Shown here: one piece after another, positions 21,958 to 35,400 of the stretch
Layout: each line of letters opens with the position of its first letter
Numbering within the stretch: the first letter of the stretch is position 1
DNA from: Branchiostoma lanceolatum
Taxonomy: Eukaryota > Chordata > Leptocardii > Amphioxiformes > Branchiostomatidae
Length of the DNA stretch: 64,000 bases
Assembly: GCF_035083965.1 (NCBI RefSeq)
Contig: NC_089740.1
Location: 15,719,552 to 15,783,551, forward strand
Direction: 5' to 3'
The notes under the pieces: generated by a model
The model's input: only the letters and a program-made list of their open reading frames with translations
Database searches by the model: none
What the model was told of the DNA's origin: nothing
Program-made: the position numbers and the translations under genes

Positions 21958-23560
21958 TGATAGGAACCGCTAGGGGTCTCTCTCCAGAAAGAGCAGCGTA
22001 ATCTTCATTGATAGTTGGCAGAATGGGGATGAGTTGTAGAAAATTAATCATTCGAGAATTCCTCTTTTTCACAGACAGTTTTTAACTGTAGGTACAGGTA
22101 AATGATGTTTTAGCTTATCGGGACTTTTATCCATGGAGGAAAGATAGTCTCCGCTAGGGGGCTCTCCTAAGAGGAAACAGTAGGCTTTTTTTTCCAGAGA
22201 AGAACAGCCAATGTACTTGATCAGACTTTAAAGCTTACTATAGTACATATTTTAGACACTGAATTTCTTTCAGAAAGTTTTTTTCTGGGTCTACGTTCTG
22301 AAATGTAAGGTTACAATCGACCGCTTACATTACGCAATTAAACAGTTACTCAAGTAACGGTATAAATTCTGAAAACGGTCAGACGTTTCAGGGAGTATCC
22401 TTTTGTCAATGGCACAGTGTCACTGACGTTAAATAGTGAATGCTCCCTGAAACGTCTGGCCGTTTCCAGAGTCTCCCCAGCTCCTTGATTAACTGTTTCA
22501 TTGCGCATTTTGTTACCTGGATGACTAAACTTCTTCTGCAGACCACCAGTTTTGCTTGAACATCTATACTTTTACCAATCCACGTTGTAATATGATATAC
22601 TCAAGTTACATTCAAGCCATTTTATACAAAACATTTATATATAATCACTAGAGAAAGATGTTAGAAGGACATCTGAAACCTCTGATATTTTCATATTGTA
22701 ATCCAGTGGTATACTAGTAGATTGAATTAGAACTTTATTCATTTTATGCTATTTATCTTATTTCATTGCCAAAGGTGGTGGGAGAAAATATCATCTGGAG
22801 TCAATGACACAAACTTACTGTAACCAAGTGTTGGATAGACTATTGTTCGAATTCACAGCCATTCAACGCAAACATAATATACCTCATGCACAACGGGAAT
22901 CTGTTCTTTCTCTTTATGGTGTTTGCGCTCACGTGACTATGACGTAAGCATCGCCCGCCATGCTGAATGGTTAAACGGGGGATGAATTTTGATTTTCCCT
23001 ACAGCCTCGTAATTACGTATGAATTATGCAATATGCAAATTTATAGGTCAAACTTTCCTGGTTTCAACCAATCAGCGTGGCGGCTGTGACGTCACGTGAC
23101 GCACCTCTTACGTTATGATGATTTGACAACATTTGTATGAAATAAACACTGGAATGAAACCGAATCCTGTTCACTTTCACGATTTTTCCTACCTAGCCAG
23201 ACAGTTTGACTAAGAAAGCATTGAAAAGTTTGAGTTTGATATGTTGCTATATCTTTATACTGTATTTCGTCTTTATACGAGTTTAGCTAAGTGGTATAAC
23301 TAAGTTAGACTTTGTTCGTGTGTTAGGAGGGTTCGTACAAGTCAAAATAACGGATGAATGTTAAACCGATTTGTTAACTTTGATGGTTATCGTACAAAAT
23401 ATTACATTTCCCCACCTCTCCAAACCAGTGAAAAAGGTACCTTTCCTTAATTGCCAGTTTCCAGAATAGGTTTAACTCTTCAGTTGTAGTATGAAAACAG
23501 CACAGGTTTTTGACGGATGGCGACGTACGTTCCGGTGCCATGACGTAGCTTCCGGTGTGA
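21958..23560 (+). other. Gene A 3' UTR/flank
   Basis: Two decayed echoes of the last coding codons (CCGCTAGGGG followed by CTCTC) lie at about 21967 and 22151. A palindromic MITE-like repeat of the CAGACGTTTCA family lies at 22340-22510. An AATAAA at 23141-23146 is the best polyadenylation candidate, 1.2 kb after the stop. Nothing else was recognised. Confidence 0.5.
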
Positions 23561-23737
23561 TAACTGCAAAAGTCCTATAAACTTTACATAACCATCAAAA
23601 CTATTCTAAACTGCCGCTCTGAAACACAATGCAGCCGGGCGATCGTGTTGCCGTATCTGTTTCAAGCATTCATCAATCAATCTCGGCGTACGACGTAACA
23701 ATGGCGGCGGTCATATTTCTGTGTGTTTTACCCTTCC
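23525..23737 (+). promoter_or_regulatory. Probable TATA-less promoter upstream of gene B
   Basis: Two ETS-type cores (TTCCGGT at 23530 and CTTCCGGT at 23549), a TGACGTAG CRE-like site and AACAATGGCGGCGG (a YY1-like core, 23697-23710) cluster within 190 bp just before a candidate coding exon. ETS plus YY1 near the start is typical of housekeeping-type metazoan promoters; the assignment is an inference. Confidence 0.45.
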
Positions 23738-23837
23738 ATGGGCGACGGACCGAGTCCGGACTCAAACAGTAGCGCTCCTGACTCGCCTCGGGGAGAAACT
23801 GTCTTTCCACAGATTTTTATAGATACCGACACACAAG
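23738..23837 (+). CDS. Candidate alternative first coding exon of gene B
   Basis: ATG in the context CCATGGGC opens a 33-codon frame (begins MGDGPSPDSNSSAPDSPRGE) ending in a strong AAG/GTAAGT donor in phase 1. Gene B exon 2 (26916) needs a phase-1 partner, so direct splicing would keep the frame and give an isoform without the 195-residue tail encoded at 25408-25993. Splicing to the acceptor just before 25404 would instead run into a stop soon after. An out-of-frame ATG at 23701 overlaps it. The alternative is a 5' exon of another, unseen transcript. Confidence 0.45.
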
Positions 23838-25194
23838 GTAAGTAAAGGTGCTGTCTACGCTTGTATTATTTCATTAAGGGTTATATAGTTAGGGACTTCG
23901 GACGTTTTTAGTGTGTAGATATCGAGACAAAAAACCAATTACGAAGTTTAGCCCCCCCCCCCCACCCCCCGCCCCCCTCAACACTCCCCGGTTCCTATAT
24001 CTCAGTCCCCGGAACGTACCGATTCCATATGTTGGGGACTTTGAGGCTTCTTTTGTTTAGATATAACAACAACATCGTCGGCAACATAATTATGTGTACG
24101 TCCCGTTTGTCGCATCCCGTTCCACGGAGTGTTTTAAATGGGTCTGTTGCTTGCTGTAACTGATGTATATACTCGGGTGTAAGCCTTCGACATGACTGCT
24201 GCTCATACTGGGACGCAGAGATGTTTTAACTTTGAACACCTAACTTTTCTGGTTGTAAAAAGAACTAAAGGTACTTTTTCTAGCCACTTGTGTGACGAAC
24301 AGAACACTTCGCTTACTTCCTGTGTTTTTTTAACGAACTCGCTCAGTGCAAGGCCATAGGGGGGGCACTCATCTAAGCACTGGACTAATTCTAACTGTAG
24401 CAGCATCTCTTCACCCTAGGTCAGAAACATCAATGCTCGAGACAAGCATGGCTTCACTGACCCATTAGGAGAAGCAGGGGTTACGAAGGCTGCTCGGGAA
24501 ATTCCCTACCCCACTTAGGCCGGAATGTTTTGGTCCACTCACACCGGGGCATGCCCCTACTCTTTTTCTCTCCAGGCCCTTCCCGACTTGTCTTCCCATG
24601 TCTGCACGTGTATGTACGCCTTCTTGCTTTTAATTTGCTGCAGTGCCAAATAGATTGTAGTCGTTCTCCTTGGTCTTATCTGGAGGAGCTACAGGTTTGT
24701 ACAGGACAGCTAGCCGCCTACATGTCAAGACACTTAAGAATTTTCAAGAGAAACCATGCCTCGCACTACAATGCTATTAACAGCACACGGCCCTATACAC
24801 ATACATTAACAAAGAATACGATAAAGATATATCACATGTCAATAACACGTTAGTCTTTTGCGGGTCAGGTGTGAACTACTAACATTGAAATACAGTTCAT
24901 TTGAGTAAAACTGGGATTGATAGTATATAACAAACGCCTCTGCTCTAGTGTTTGTATCTGTAGCATCGACAGTGATACATGTATGTTCTGAACACAACAC
25001 CACCGAGCGCCTATCACCCGACGCCGTCTCCATGGCGACGGAAACCCCACCCCTTAAGGGGTCAGTTAAGGGTCAGAACGATATACCGTATACTGTTGCC
25101 CTGGTGACAGTAACAACGCCCTTAAGGTCAGATGAGGTTAAGTCGACCTAGTTTGCAAAGGGGGTTCGAGATGAGATTGTGAAGGGGCTGAGAA

Positions 25195-25290
25195 ACAACA
25201 GCGATTTATTTCCTTAGCTAGGCTGGGAGACCCCGGTTCAAATCTGGGGAAGGGTATCCTGGTTGGAGCTGCATTCGTCTTTCGCACGTG
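25195..25290 (+). mobile_element. tRNA-SINE head
   Basis: GGTTCAAATCTGGGG resembles a B-box after a tRNA-like stem. A short relic just upstream of gene B exon 1. A separate inverted SINE tail piece (CACTCACACCGGGGCATGCCCCTACTC) lies near 24535-24565. Confidence 0.45.
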
Positions 25291-25407
25291 ATCGAGGAGG
25301 TGCCTCGAGCACGTGAAAGGGCACTACAACAGCCTCATTACTCGGATTGGTACCTACTGGCTGTGCTGCAAATTGATATTAGGTATATATTGTTACTTTC
25401 TAGAACC

Positions 25408-28400
25408 ATGCCGAAGAACAGAGTTGGATGGGACCGAGAGCAGGGCTCTCATGACGACATGAGCGACGACGAACAACCCTGGGAACGAGGTACACGGTCG
25501 GCCGATACCATTGACACGGCGGGGGAGCAACAGTCGAATCCCATGGGAGAAGACCAACACAGAAACGTGCTACATCGTGACCAAAACAACAAAACTTCGG
25601 AACGATTTGATGGGGAGGGGGGCGACCAACCTTCCACTCTTCGGGTGGAGGATGAGACAGGTATCACACCTGCGCTACCTGTACCTTACTCGGACAGAAC
25701 AGAACACCTTTCAGGTGACAAGTCTTTACATACGTATACTACTGTCGGGAACACAGCCATAGAAGGAGTACAAGCCATACACGAATCGAACCATGCAAAA
25801 CCTGACGTTTTTAGATCGAGAAAAGTCGAGCCCATTGCTTCTGGAGACCACCTCTCGGGGCAGCCTGGTCGGACTGACAGCGCCACCATGCGGTGCCAGG
25901 TCGCCTATGCAGGAGAGGCGCCTCCACAGGGAGGGATCCCTGGGACTGGGCAGCAGCAGGTCCCAAACGGCTCATACAAGCGGCAAACAAAACGTGAGCT
26001 ATTTCTCTATTCACACCATCTATATACTTCAAGTTCACGGTAGCAAAATTTCACGGTGCAAGAAAAATTGACATTTTCACTGAACTTTAAAGTAACTTCA
26101 CGGTGGCAGCAAGTGACTTGCAGAAAGGATGTGTGAAGGAATCATAAATAGGTTTTTCACTGTGATGATAAGTTCACGGTCCAGCGGTGACAGTGAAAAC
26201 AGTGAACTTAAAGCTACAGTGAAAGAAACAAGAACTACAGGCTTAGTTTCTATTTAATGAATTGTTAAACTTTTTTAAGTTCTCGGATATTCTTGAATGT
26301 AGTTCAATCTGTGATGCATAATATTCTTGATATGCCAATAGGGTCAAACATACCATGAGAGTCACAGTCGTTAGAGATTACATGACTTAAGTCCAAATAA
26401 AGCCGTAAATATTAATCCACCCATCCGTAAATATGTAGTCCTAATAAATCTATACTTAAAACGAAAATGTAACTCTGTCTCTATTACTTCAAAATTAAGG
26501 GAGTGAAACGATATTTTGTGCGTCTGTCGTGTTTCTGACCGATACTTGCAAAGCAGTATGTCATTGTAAAGGGGGTGAAGTCTGCCATCTCTCTTGATAT
26601 ATGTGAGCAGAACATAACTTACTCACCTACTTACTTACTTACTTACTTACTTTCTTACTTACTCACCTACTTACTTACTTACTTACTTACTCACCTACTT
26701 TCTTACTTACTTACTTACTTTCTTACTTACTCACCTACTTAGTTACTTAGTTACTTACCTACTTACTTATTTACTTACGTACTTACTTACGTACTTACTT
26801 ACCTACTTACTTACTTACTTACTTACTTTCTTTCTTTCTTTCTTACTTACTTTCTTACTTGCTTTCTTACTTACTTACTTACTTACTTACTTTCTTAATT
26901 ACTTAATTACTTCAGGCACATCAAAGGGCTCAAAAAAGAAGCGTCCGTCCCGGGCAAAGAACCCTGATCTGCCGGATGTGATTAACAACGGCGGCGGTGC
27001 CCCACCGGAAGTAGAACTGCAAGGTGACCCCCTGGGCTACACGATCTACGCGGCCAGCATCGCGGAGATCCTGACGGACGAGCGGCTGGAAATGCCGCTT
27101 TCTGTGGGCATCTACGGCGGAAGGGGCATCGGGAAGACGTGCCTGCTGGCCAAAATTAAAGGTATTACTGCAAACACACGCACACACACACACACACACA
27201 AACAAACACACACACACACACACATACACACACACGCATACACACATGCAAACACACACAGACATATGCGCACACAGATACAAACACACACAAACACACA
27301 AACACGCAAACTCACACACGCAAACACACACACGCACGAGCACGTAAACACAGACACAGAACTCATTTCAATTCTCAAAATCAAGGTATCACTGTCAGTA
27401 GTCTCTCTTTTTCTGTCTCCCCTTTCATTTTCTCGGTCGTGTATCGTGTGTAGAAAACCCATCAATGGTCTCGTGACTAGTAGCTCTCGCGAGACAGCTG
27501 ACAGTGTGACGTCAGTCTCGTGTTCAGCAACTCACGCGAGAAACATGTACTGGGTTGTGTCAATGTTGTTTACAATATATAGCGAACAGTATTGTTCCGG
27601 ATCGATATCGCCGGGTTATTGATGGTAATCGATGAAACATTGACTTCGTGAAAATTTTCTCGTCAATACAGAGCAGACAAACAACATCATCGGAGCTGAA
27701 TGCTCGGACAGCATCAGAACTAGACATGGCAACAGATGCCATATTGAAAATCTTCAAATCTTTATTTGTTTGATCCAACATTACAGAAGTACATATAATT
27801 CATTCAGATACATGCACTTCTGAATTGCGTTGGTCTTACATATCACATACCTATGTACACACTATAACATAACAACAAACTACGACGCAGACTGCACTTG
27901 ACTGTTGTACAAACGGATGGAAAGAGTTGTGCAGTCTGTTCGTCCTGGTCGAAAACATTGTTCAACATTTTAAAGTCTTTGTTGCTGATGTGTTATCTTA
28001 TTCTTTCTTTTCAATGCAGAGGAAACCAACAGCATCATTGCGGAGAAGAACGCTAGGGAAGCAGCTGAACCGGAAGTTCTGTCGCCCTTCCCTTTCCGCG
28101 TTTTTATAGTCCTGTTCCTGGTCTTCCTCTTCACCCTAGCGGGCACCATCACCACTGCAGTTCTGCACCCAACCGCATGGATCGCTGTTCTTCCGCCCAC
28201 CCTGCTGGCCTACGCGTGCTGTCTGCTGGTGGTGCTCTACGCACGCGGCTCGGATCTCAGGCAATATATATCATTTTATTTACTTCTTTGTTTCGTATTA
28301 CCAGTAAACCACTTTTATGCGTAGCTCACGAGTTTTGTACGTGAGTATAAGTTGCTTAACACCAGACTGTATATAAGGTTCGATCCACTCACACCGGGAA

Positions 28401-31400
28401 GGACCCCTACTCTTGTCGATATTAAAGTGTGGTGGGTTCTTTTACGTGCTCGAGGTGTGGCTCTCCTCAAACACGGGACTTCCGGCTTTACGTCCCACCC
28501 GAGAGGACGTCCCTAGCCGAAGCCAAGTATTCATTTTCACCTTAGTCAGAAAATAGGCATTAAGTGCCTTTTCCAAAGGCATTGGGGCCTGCTTAGGGAA
28601 GCACACTTTAGATTCTTTTTTTTTTTTTATAGATCAGTCTTTTTATTGTTTATAACCAACATAAATTTTACAAAAAGAAAATCATGGCAAACATACAGAA
28701 AATGAAGGCACATGTGTGACAACAAAACTGAAACTTAAAATCCAAGAACAAAAGAGTATGATCATAAAATGCCGAGAGAACCCCAATCATTGTACAGGAA
28801 AATAACGGAAATTAACTAGATAGAACAATATGTAGTTTCCCCCACTTCCCAATGTGTTTCTGAATCTTATTTTTGCGTTGGGCAATAATGAATTCTAATT
28901 TTTGAAAGTAGGAAACAAATGAAATAAAACCAGATAAATCCACATGTATTTTACGATATCTAAATATATAACATTTACCTAATAGAATAATAAGATTTGA
29001 CAGAACAGGGCATCGGTTGCTTAGATCACCAAGGACAGTATTGAAAGCATTCATATGTAACTTTATCTTTGTCAAGTTAAAAAACCAACCCTCCACTTCA
29101 GCCCAGAAATTAGCTACAATTCTACAATTCCAAAATAAATGTATGGTTGTTTCCTCCTCTTCATGACACAGACTACATAGAGGGGAGTCTACCAGGCCCC
29201 AGGTGTATAGTGTTTTATTTACTGTTAAGAATTTAAAAAGCGTCTTAAACTGAAACATCCTTGTATAGGTATCAATTGTGAGCTTATAAGGTAAGCAGTA
29301 AACTTGTCTCCATGGGATAGGAGTGTTAAAAAGTTCCTCCCAAGACAGTTGTATTCTATACGACGGTTCACAAACCTTGTCATCGTTGATAAAAAAAAGG
29401 TACAAATGTTTATTGATGAGTTTTTTTCTAAGCCAAGTTGTGTCTCTACAAATGGGCATGCAAACTTGTAAGATATGAGATGCTTTCTTTAGTAATGCTT
29501 TCCAGTGAGCTGGTATAGCAGAAATTAACTGATTGTATTGTAATTTTGTACACATATCCCCAAATTTTAGAATGAAATTTTCATAAGAAAGAAATCTATT
29601 TTCTAAATCCAATATATCATTAAGAAATCGAACACCCCCAGTATCAAAAGCTGTGGAAAAGAATGGTTTTTGACCAATACATATATTCGAGTTCAAACAG
29701 AGAAGCTGTTGTTTGACTTTAGATTCTTAGCGAACGATACCAACCACAGACCATTTTGCTGGTGATTCGAACCCAGAACCCCTAGATTCGGAGGCTACGG
29801 CCCTAACCACAGCCCACCTCGCCCCCTCAGGCGGAGATCCAACCCGATGCACTGGATCCTCGGGATCTACCTGGATCTGATCGACCCACCATGCATCGCG
29901 CCAGCCAACGTGCCGCAGCCGGAGCGCTACGAGGTAGGGTTTTTATCTCCAAGCAGATGTAAGGATCCTGGTTTGGTTTCTAGATTTCTCGTTCGATGGT
30001 CTGGGTGCACTGAGGAGTTCTTCGGTTGTAGGGCATTGTGGGCTTGAACCTTTGACCAACTCCCGGAGTCACGTGTCCATAATCATGGCGGTTACTTGCA
30101 TTGAGTTTTCACACTAACATCGCCGCTTCTCGTAAACTGTCGTCGGCATTTGAAACGGTCGACGCCATTTGAAACCGTCGTCGCCCTTTGAAACGGTCGA
30201 CGCATACAAACGTATATAAAGCAACAGTTCAATTAGAAATGTTCACCAGTGCGTTATACATGCTTTAAAGGAGTTATCTATAAAGAATAAAGGGTACCAC
30301 CTAATCCTAATCAACAACGGCAAGAACTATCACGGTGAGGATAGAGCGTACCAATACACTTCAAGTGCTAGAGCGTGCTTATGCACATAAGACGGTGACT
30401 GCCGTTTCAAAAGGCGACGACCATTCCAAAAAAGAACGACGGCCATTTCAAACGGCGACGACCATTTCATAGGGCGACAACCGTTTCATAAGGCGACGAC
30501 CATTTCATAAGGCGACGCCCGTTTCTAAAAGCTACGACCGTTTCAAAAGGCGACGACCGTTTCATCAGGCGACGACCGTTTCAAAAGGCGACGACCATTT
30601 CATAAGGCGACGACCGTTTCTAAAAGCGACGACCGTTTCAAAAAGCGACGACCATTTCATAAGGCGTCGACCATTTCATAAGGCGACGACCGTTTCAAAA
30701 AGCGACGACCGTTTCAAAAAGCGACGACCATTTCATAAGGCGTCGACCATTTCATAAGGCGACGACCGTTTCAAAAAGCGACGACCGTTTCATAAGGCGA
30801 CGACCGTTTCAAAAAGCGACGACCGTTTCAAAAAGCGACGACCATTTCATAAGGCGACGACCGTTTCAAAAGGCGACGACCGTTTCAAAAAGCGACGACC
30901 GTTTCAAAAAGCGACGACCGTTTCAAAAAGCGACGACCATTTCATAAGGCGACGACCGTTTCATAAGGCGACGACCATTTCAAAAAGCGACGACCGTTTC
31001 AAAAAGCGACGACCGTTTCAAAAAGCGACGACCATTTCATAAGGCGACGACCGTTTCATAAGGCGACGACCGTTTCAAAAAGCGACGACCGTTTCAAAAA
31101 GCGACGACCGTTTCCAAAAGCGACGACCATTTCATAAGGCGACGAACATTTCATAAGGCGCCGACCGTTTCAAAAAGCGACGACCGTTTTTAAAGGTGAC
31201 GACCATTTACGAGACTGAAATCAGCAGCGACCTTTCCCCCCTCTCCTCCAGGTGATCTGGGTGGACTTTAACGCGTGGGAGTTCTCGGGCTGCAAGGTAT
31301 TGTGGGCCGGGATCGTGACGCGGCTGTGCGACACCGTGGAGGCTGTGATAGGGGCGCGGCCTACGCGGTTCTACAGGTGCATCATGGTAGGTTTCCTTCC

Positions 31401-32443
31401 TTCCGTCTGTGTGTTGGTTTGTTTGTTCTAGTGTGTGTCCGCGAGTTGTGGAGAAAAAGACGACCGAAACTTCGGCAAAGTTGCATGTTTGAAAATGAAA
31501 CAATTTTCTATAACCTCGAAACCCAGCTGGCAATGAGGAGCTAACGAGAACGTTACGTTTGCGCCACGCAGTCCTGATATAGGCTCTTGTTTCCCATTCC
31601 GTGTGTGTAGAGGAAAGTGGACATGGCTTCCTCTTCCCAGGCCTGTGAGTCCGGAGCATCAAGTCAGCAATAATGGCTTTCCTGTTCGTCAAACCGTGTC
31701 ACTCTTGCTCTAATTTCGTCAGTCCTTTACTTTTACCATTCACCGACAGAATAGTAAACAATGGCATACAATAAACGCAACATGTTGAACAGTTCCTTAG
31801 CTCATTATTACCAAGTGGAAAGCAGCAGGACGACCTGGTACCAGGTCACACGAGGCAGGCTCTGCCTTAAGCCCGTCTCTGCTTTCCACTTGGTAATAAG
31901 GAGCTAAGGAACTGTTCAACATGTTGCGTTTATTGTATGCCATTGTTTACCATTATGTCCGTTCAGAGGAAAGTAGAGATGGGCTTGAGGAGGAGTTTAC
32001 CCCGCCGTGCCTGGTTCCAGATCGTCCTGATGCTGACCCTGGTCGCCCTGCTGGTCTCCGCCTTCGAGATACACCTCTCTAGGGGGCTGTGTCAGTATTA
32101 AGTGATATTATAGCCAGTCGTAAGTAAGCATTGTGGTTCTTCTGCAGAGAAAAGTAGAGATGGGCTTGAGGAGGAGTTTACCCCGTCGTGCCTGGTTCCA
32201 GATCGTCCTGGTGCTGACCCTGGTGGTCCTGCTGGTCTCCGCCGTCGGGGTCTACCTCTGCGTCATCGGGATCGAACACCTGCGTGGCGTCACCGCCACC
32301 ACGGCAACCGGCGTCCTGGCGTCGGTAGGGGGCGTGCTTGGACTGGCCGCGGTCGTGGCGGGAGTCATCGAGGCGGTCAACGTGGTCAAGAACGTCATCA
32401 AGTCACAGAAGGTAATACCTAAGTCTGGAAGGTTAAGCTCTTG

Positions 32444-32499
<56 letters not shown>

Positions 32500-35400
32500 G
32501 TTGTATTATTATAATCTTAATATGATTTTTTTTAAACTTCATGGGCTAATAGATTGTAAGTCAACAATTATATGTGCATTACTGGGGTGGGGGCCTGACT
32601 TCTTTTGGCAGGCAGTGGCCAATGAATAGTCTTTTCATTTCTAATGATATATGGATTTTGTGTTTGTAATCGTGACGGTTATAGGTAAAAGCTTTTTGGT
32701 GACGCCTCGAGGGCGGGGTCATACTTGTCATGTTTTCGTGTTTGTTAAAAGGACAAGCTGGACGCCGAGATGCGCAGGCCCAACTTCGCGGAACAGCTGG
32801 GCTTCATGTCATTGGTCAAGTGGGAGGTGCTGGTGGTGACGTCACTGCTGCGCTTCCTGCATTGCGTGACCCGGAAGCAGTACCGCGTCATCATCGTCAT
32901 CGATGACCTTGACTGCTGCGCGGCTGACCGCGTGGTGGGCGTCCTGGAGGCCATGAACATCCTGCTGTCTGACGAAGACGCCAACTTCATCACCGTCTTA
33001 GCGGTGGACCAGAAGACGGTGGTGAACTGTCTTAAGACGGAGCTTCCTCAGACGGTCCCCACGGAGTCGAGTGGGTGCGTTTGATTTATACATATTTACA
33101 GTGAGATGTTGTTTTTGGTTGTAGACTGAGTTATGAGTGCACGTTCGCGTGTATGTGTGCGCGTGAGTACGATAGTTCTAACGCTCCCGCCCTGTGCAGG
33201 TACGAGTACATGAAGCGCATCGTGCGGTTCTCGGTGTGCCTCCCGGAGGCGAACGTGAGCGGCCGGCAGCAGCTTTGGCAGCGCGCGGTGCGGGGGAGGG
33301 GCTCGGCACCGATCCAGGGGAAGGTGTGTATGTCTGTGTGTTTGTTTGTTTGTGTCCAGATATCTGTTGATATATGTCTATCCGTGTTTCTGTGTCCAGA
33401 TATTTGTGGACATATGTCTGTCTGTCTGTGTGTTTGTGTGCAGGTATTTGTGGACATATGTCTGTCTGTGTGTTTGTGTGCAGGTATTTGTGGACATATG
33501 TCTGTCTGTGTATTTTTGTCCAGCTATTTGTGGACATATGTCTGTCTGTGTATTTTTGTCCAGCTATTTGTGGACATATGTCCGTCTGTGTGTTTGTGTG
33601 CAGGTATTTGTGGACATATGTCTGTTTGTGTATTTTTGTCCAGCTATTTGTGGACATATGTCTGTCTGTGTGGTTGTGTCCAGATATTTTTGGACATGTC
33701 TGTCTGTGTGTTTGTGTCCAGATATTTTTGGACATGTCTGTTTGTGTGTTTGTGTGCAGCTATTTGTGGACATATGTCTGTCTGTGTCCAGATATTTGTG
33801 GACATGTCTGTCTGTGTGTTTGTGCCCAGATATTTGTGGACATAATGAAATACAGTCAAATCTGGTCAAGAAGGCCACTCAAGGACCGGTAAAATCTCGT
33901 CTCGAAAGAGTTAAATGAGGCTACCCGGCTGTTTGTAAAAGAAATAAACAAAATGAATAATGTGGTGCAAAATCTTTTTTTAAGGTTGCGAGAAGGGATA
34001 AGAGGTCAGACTTGGAGGTCGCGACTTTCTTAGAAAAGGTGGTCCAGGTTCTTCACCACGACCAAGACGACGACGAAGACAATGACATCATGCCTTACGT
34101 CATGGGCAACGCGCGTCACATCCACAGCCTCTACCACGTACTGCGCATGACCGTCCGCGTCATCAAGAACAGGGGCATGCTGGGGCGGGTGCGGCCGAAG
34201 CAGGTGGCATCCTGGGTAGTGCTGGTGGGACAGTGGCCCTGGCGGATGGGCTGGGTAGTGCAGTTTGTGGAGGACGGCGAGCAAAAGTCGAAAATCCGGA
34301 ATCGCGCTCGGCTTTCCTCCATCACAGACGGAACCCAGCAGTCCGCAGACAGGGGGCAGCAGAATAGAGACGGGCTTTCCAGGTAGGGAATATTTGGTCA
34401 TGCTTCATGTCGAAAATGAGCTCTGGAATTTACTCGATTCTCTCAAGAAATGTATAAAGAAATACCAAGACTAATGATAAAAAATCGCCACAACAAATAC
34501 GTTACTAGTGTAAAATGGATGACTTTTAGACAATGTTTGGATGCCTAAAAACTGTCTCCTTTTCTGGAAGAAGACGAAACTGCACAGCTGGTATGACAAC
34601 AGAGATGACGTACCAGAGACAGCTATAGGACCAAACTTCAAAACTTTAAGACGATGTTTCCATCCCTGATATCAACTCTATATCCTTTTAGCAACAGGCA
34701 GACGGAGCTGCACGAAGTGTTCGGCTGGGTAAGAGATGGCACAGGACGGTTAGTTTTACGCTGTTACCTATCAGTATCAAAACGGTAGCTGAAGATAATG
34801 TTTCTTCGTCTCCTAACGGCTTTCCCTCCCCTCCTGTAGACAGACGAAGCTGCACGAAGTGTTCGGCTGGGTTAGAGAGGAAGTGGCGCGGGACGTTAAT
34901 AGGTTTAGTATTCACCGCTTTAAGTATCAAAGCAGTAGCTTAAGACAGAAATTCTCCGCCCCCTAACGGCTTTCTCCCCTCCTGCAGACAGACGAAGCTG
35001 CACGAAGTGTTCGGCTGGGTGAGAGAGGAGATGGCGCGGATCGGTTAGGTTAAGGGTTTATCGTTATCCTCATGAAAACAGTAGCTCAGTACAATGTTCC
35101 CCCCCCCCCTCCCTGTAGGCAGACGAAGCTGCACGAAGTGTTCGGCTGGGTAAGAGAGGAGATGGCGCGGGAAAACAACCGGGAAGGCTGGAGGAGCTTC
35201 AACTCTCTGGACGGGGACCCGGAACTGTTCGAGCTGCTACTGATGGAGTCAGGTTTCACCGTGCAGGTATCACATTACATCACGGCTAGAGTCCGGTTTC
35301 ACTGTGCTGGTTTCACATTACATTTACTGTAGGTATCAAATTTCCAACACGTCATGCATGGCTGAGTTTGGTATCACTTGTGTAGCGTCTGTTTACCTCT

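Larger units (their letters stand above)
28384..29827 (-). mobile_element. Inverted tRNA-SINE split by a LINE
   Basis: Read on the minus strand, the head lies at 29827-29729 (box-A-like TGGGCTGTGGTTAGGGC and B-box GGGTTCGAATC). The body and tail lie at 28604-28384. A 1.1-kb LINE fragment interrupts it. The SINE head abuts the acceptor of gene B exon 4, so the complement of the SINE 5' end forms the C-rich tract before the CAG. Confidence 0.75.

Noticed and set aside
24203-25151. Possible extra exon(s) between 23838 and 25408
   Set aside because: Several short frames exist (for example MATETPPLKGSVKGQND at about 25032) but none has paired acceptor and donor in the needed phase.
25288-25407. 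N-terminal extension of gene B exon 1
   Set aside because: The frame is open upstream but starts at GTG, not ATG, overlaps a SINE edge, and an acceptor-like TTTCTAG lies just before the ATG at 25408.
30130-31200. CRISPR-like array of regularly spaced repeats
   Set aside because: Units are contiguous with no unique spacers, in a eukaryotic intron; it is a minisatellite.
33153-33918. Cys/Val/Ser-rich open frames of up to 230 codons on both strands
   Set aside because: Composition of the TCTGTGTG minisatellite; the part before 33323 is gene B exon 8 in one frame only.
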